NCBI RefSeq assembly: GCF_026210795.1
Contig: NC_089454.1
Location: forward strand, 1,364,001-1,428,000
Length of the DNA: 64,000 nt
DNA from: Rhizophagus irregularis
Taxonomy: Eukaryota; Glomeromycota; Glomeromycetes; Glomerales; Glomeraceae
Direction: 5' to 3'
The translations under genes were made by a program, and so were the position numbers. Positions within the stretch are counted from its first letter, which is position 1. Each line of letters starts with the position of its first letter. The notes under the pieces were generated by a model that searched no databases, was not told the DNA's origin, and saw nothing but the letters and a program-made list of their open reading frames with translations. Below, in pieces: positions 62,016-64,000 of this stretch.

Positions 62016-62485
62016 TTATAACACATACATTTTTTATTTTCATTTTAAAAAAAAAAATTACATAATTTAATACAATTTATATATTATTTATTATCCCAGA
62101 TCATCCCAATCTTAAACCAAAATCGATATTATCGGAAGATTTTGTCAATATGTATGCAGGAGAATATATTTACTTTGGATGTATTAAATATATACATGAG
62201 GTAAAAAAAAACAAAGGAGAAAAAATAAAAACAAACAAACAAAAAAAAAAAAAATCTTTTACAAATTAGTTAAACCGAATTTTTTTTTTAATTTAGGTCA
62301 AAAAAGGACCATTTCACGAACATTCACCTTTATTGCATGATATATCAGAAGTTCAATATTGGGCAAAAGTTAATTCAGGATTATTAAAAATGTATATAGC
62401 AGATGTATTAAAAAAATTTCCTATAGTTCAACATTTTTTGTTTGGTAGTTTATTACCTTTCAAGGCAGCAAATCAAGGGGGATAA
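60950..62485 (+). CDS. PTPA: PP2A activator PTPA (Rrd1/Rrd2), peptidyl-prolyl isomerase
   Basis: Six exons (60950-61147, 61239-61364, 61481-61698, 61776-61900, 62100-62200 and 62297-62485) give 318 residues in consistent phase. Family motifs include [83 protein letters not shown] and [16 protein letters not shown]/Rrd proteins activate the catalytic subunit of PP2A-type phosphatases and show proline isomerase activity. The start at 60950 is preceded by a TTG but no nearer ATG. Confidence 0.96.
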
Positions 62486-64000
62486 AATATAATATAATAC
62501 AATATAATATATATATATATATATATATTAGAGAAATTCGAAATTCTATAAATAATATTATTTACCCGAGATTTTAAAATTGAATCAGAATCTAAAAATA
62601 ATTTGATTATCCTAATAAAAAAAATATATATATATGGGGGGAAATCGAATGATTGATTAAAAGTAGAAGATTTTAAGATGATCCGCATTTGATGTAGTTA
62701 GAAGTATACACGTGTAAATAAGAAAAGGAAAAAGGCGTAGGTACAAAAAAGTAAGATGGCTTAAGGAAAAATATTTACGATATTAAACTTAATTTAAAAA
62801 ATTGTGGAGAATAAAAAAAAATAATTATTTTCTCAATGAATCAATGAATTTGTTTTAAATGATAAACAATTTGTTTGTTTTTTAAAATTTCGGAGACTGA
62901 TCCGTAAAAACATTCATAATTAAAAAGAAATCAAATAAAAGTTTGGTATACATTGTTTGTGAAAATTATTTGTCAGCATTTGGTAAGCAATTGTTTTTTA
63001 CATAATTATATTAATCGAAAAAAAATACGGTAAATTACTAATTTTGATCATCATAGAAGCATTTCATTGATTTGCGTAACTTTGCGAAAGATTTTTGTGG
63101 TTCAAAAATTAAGCAGCCGATGTGATGATAATATTATTGTGATAATATATTATTTTACTGTAACCAGTACCAGGGTATGCCCGAATTACGTGATATTAAG
63201 TTTCAAGTGATTGTATTTTTATAAAGGAAATAAGGGAAAAAAGAAAATTTTGCCATATTGCTTGTTCCAATCTTTTATTTATTATTATTATTTGGTAAAA
63301 TAAAATAAAATTCTTTTTTTTTTATTTTTTTCTTTTGTTTTGCTTTGTTGTTTGATTACGAGATTTCTTACATTAAAAAAAATAAAATGAGGGCGATACA
63401 TTTACAACCCCAAATTTAATTATTATTATTATTTAGATGGGGCTGTGTAGTTAAAATTACGCCAGGTGAATGATAATTGATGATCAATACAAGATGCATA
63501 TTTAGGGCTATATACACATGTTGGTAATACAAAATGTACAATCGAATTTTTGAATTTTTAATTCTATGATGATCATTTTTATTGTATTTTTGTTTTTTTT
63601 TATTATTATTATTTCAATTAATAGAAAATCAAAATTGATCATGAAATGATCTAATCCCCGAGGAGAATAAAAGAAATTTAGAAATGGTATGATATTTTTT
63701 TTTTTATGTAAAAATTTACAAATGATTACTAATATTTTTAATCACCGGCATCGAGCGAGAATATATCGCAAAAAAAATAAAAGGATAAACTTTTATCCGG
63801 TTGATTTTAAAAAAAAATACGATTATACGCAAAACGCCGTTTTATCTTTACTTGTAAAAGAGTAGAAATAATGACACGCTTTTACGAAATCGAATTCTCA
63901 TTTTACTCGGTAATTGGCGCGAAAATCACGATTTTTTGATTTATTTTCATGGGATAAATTTCGGTTATATACGCAAGTTACGAAAAATTATATCATTCTT
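62486..64000. other. AT-rich intergenic region
   Basis: 3' side of the PTPA gene, with (TA)n runs near 62505-62530 and several long A or T tracts. No gene, tRNA or repeat of the left half was recognised up to the end of the window. Confidence 0.6.

Overview
The window looks like nuclear DNA of an arbuscular mycorrhizal fungus (Glomeromycotina, probably Rhizophagus irregularis or a close relative). The reasons are very AT-rich DNA, short GT-AG introns in every housekeeping gene, and a left half packed with DNA transposons, a LINE and MITEs. The species is an inference; the fungal origin is well supported by the gene set.

Left half (1 to about 31660): stacked transposable elements with almost no host coding sequence. 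Terminal inverted repeats (TIRs) and target-site duplications (TSDs) let the order of insertion be read. A non-coding element with CATAT ends (E1a) was split by a Mutator-like element (MULE, 753-26923, 9-bp TSD). The MULE's transposase/SWIM/RTC4-like gene runs on the minus strand. The MULE then received a Tc1/pogo-type element (1165-12128) that holds a LINE (3394-12074, 18-bp TSD), which itself holds two MITEs. It also received a P-like element (14551-20330) with a related MITE inside its transposase, a second E1 copy with a hAT MITE inside it, two more hAT MITEs, and a BED-zinc-finger hAT element sitting in its right TIR. To the right lie a tRNA-promoter-like repeat split by a satellite-bearing hAT element, and a third E1 copy with two further insertions. 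All transposase and reverse transcriptase genes seen are broken by stops, frameshifts or insertions.

Middle (31660-36200): a decayed gene of unknown function (32558-33700) and about 2.4 kb with no gene that I can recognise.

Right half (36204-62485): a compact run of ten intact-looking, intron-containing genes. In order they are a double-PHD/Rua1-C regulator (-), a Pbs2/Wis1-type MAPKK (-), RAD23 (-), a PARP-RING-Deltex fusion (+), CDC5/CEF1 (-), RAD52 (-), GET3 (-), a double BTB/T1 protein (+), ELP5 (-) and PTPA/RRD (+). Three divergent pairs share upstream regions: RAD23/PARP-RING-DTC, GET3/BTB and ELP5/PTPA. Several of these genes act in ubiquitin or DNA-damage biology (RAD23, the PARP-RING-DTC protein, CDC5, RAD52).

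The most notable item is the 640-residue protein at 46040-48141. It joins a PARP catalytic domain with a complete H-Y-E triad to a RING finger and a Deltex C-terminal (DTC) domain, so the activities that in mammals are split between PARP9 and DTX3L lie in one chain.
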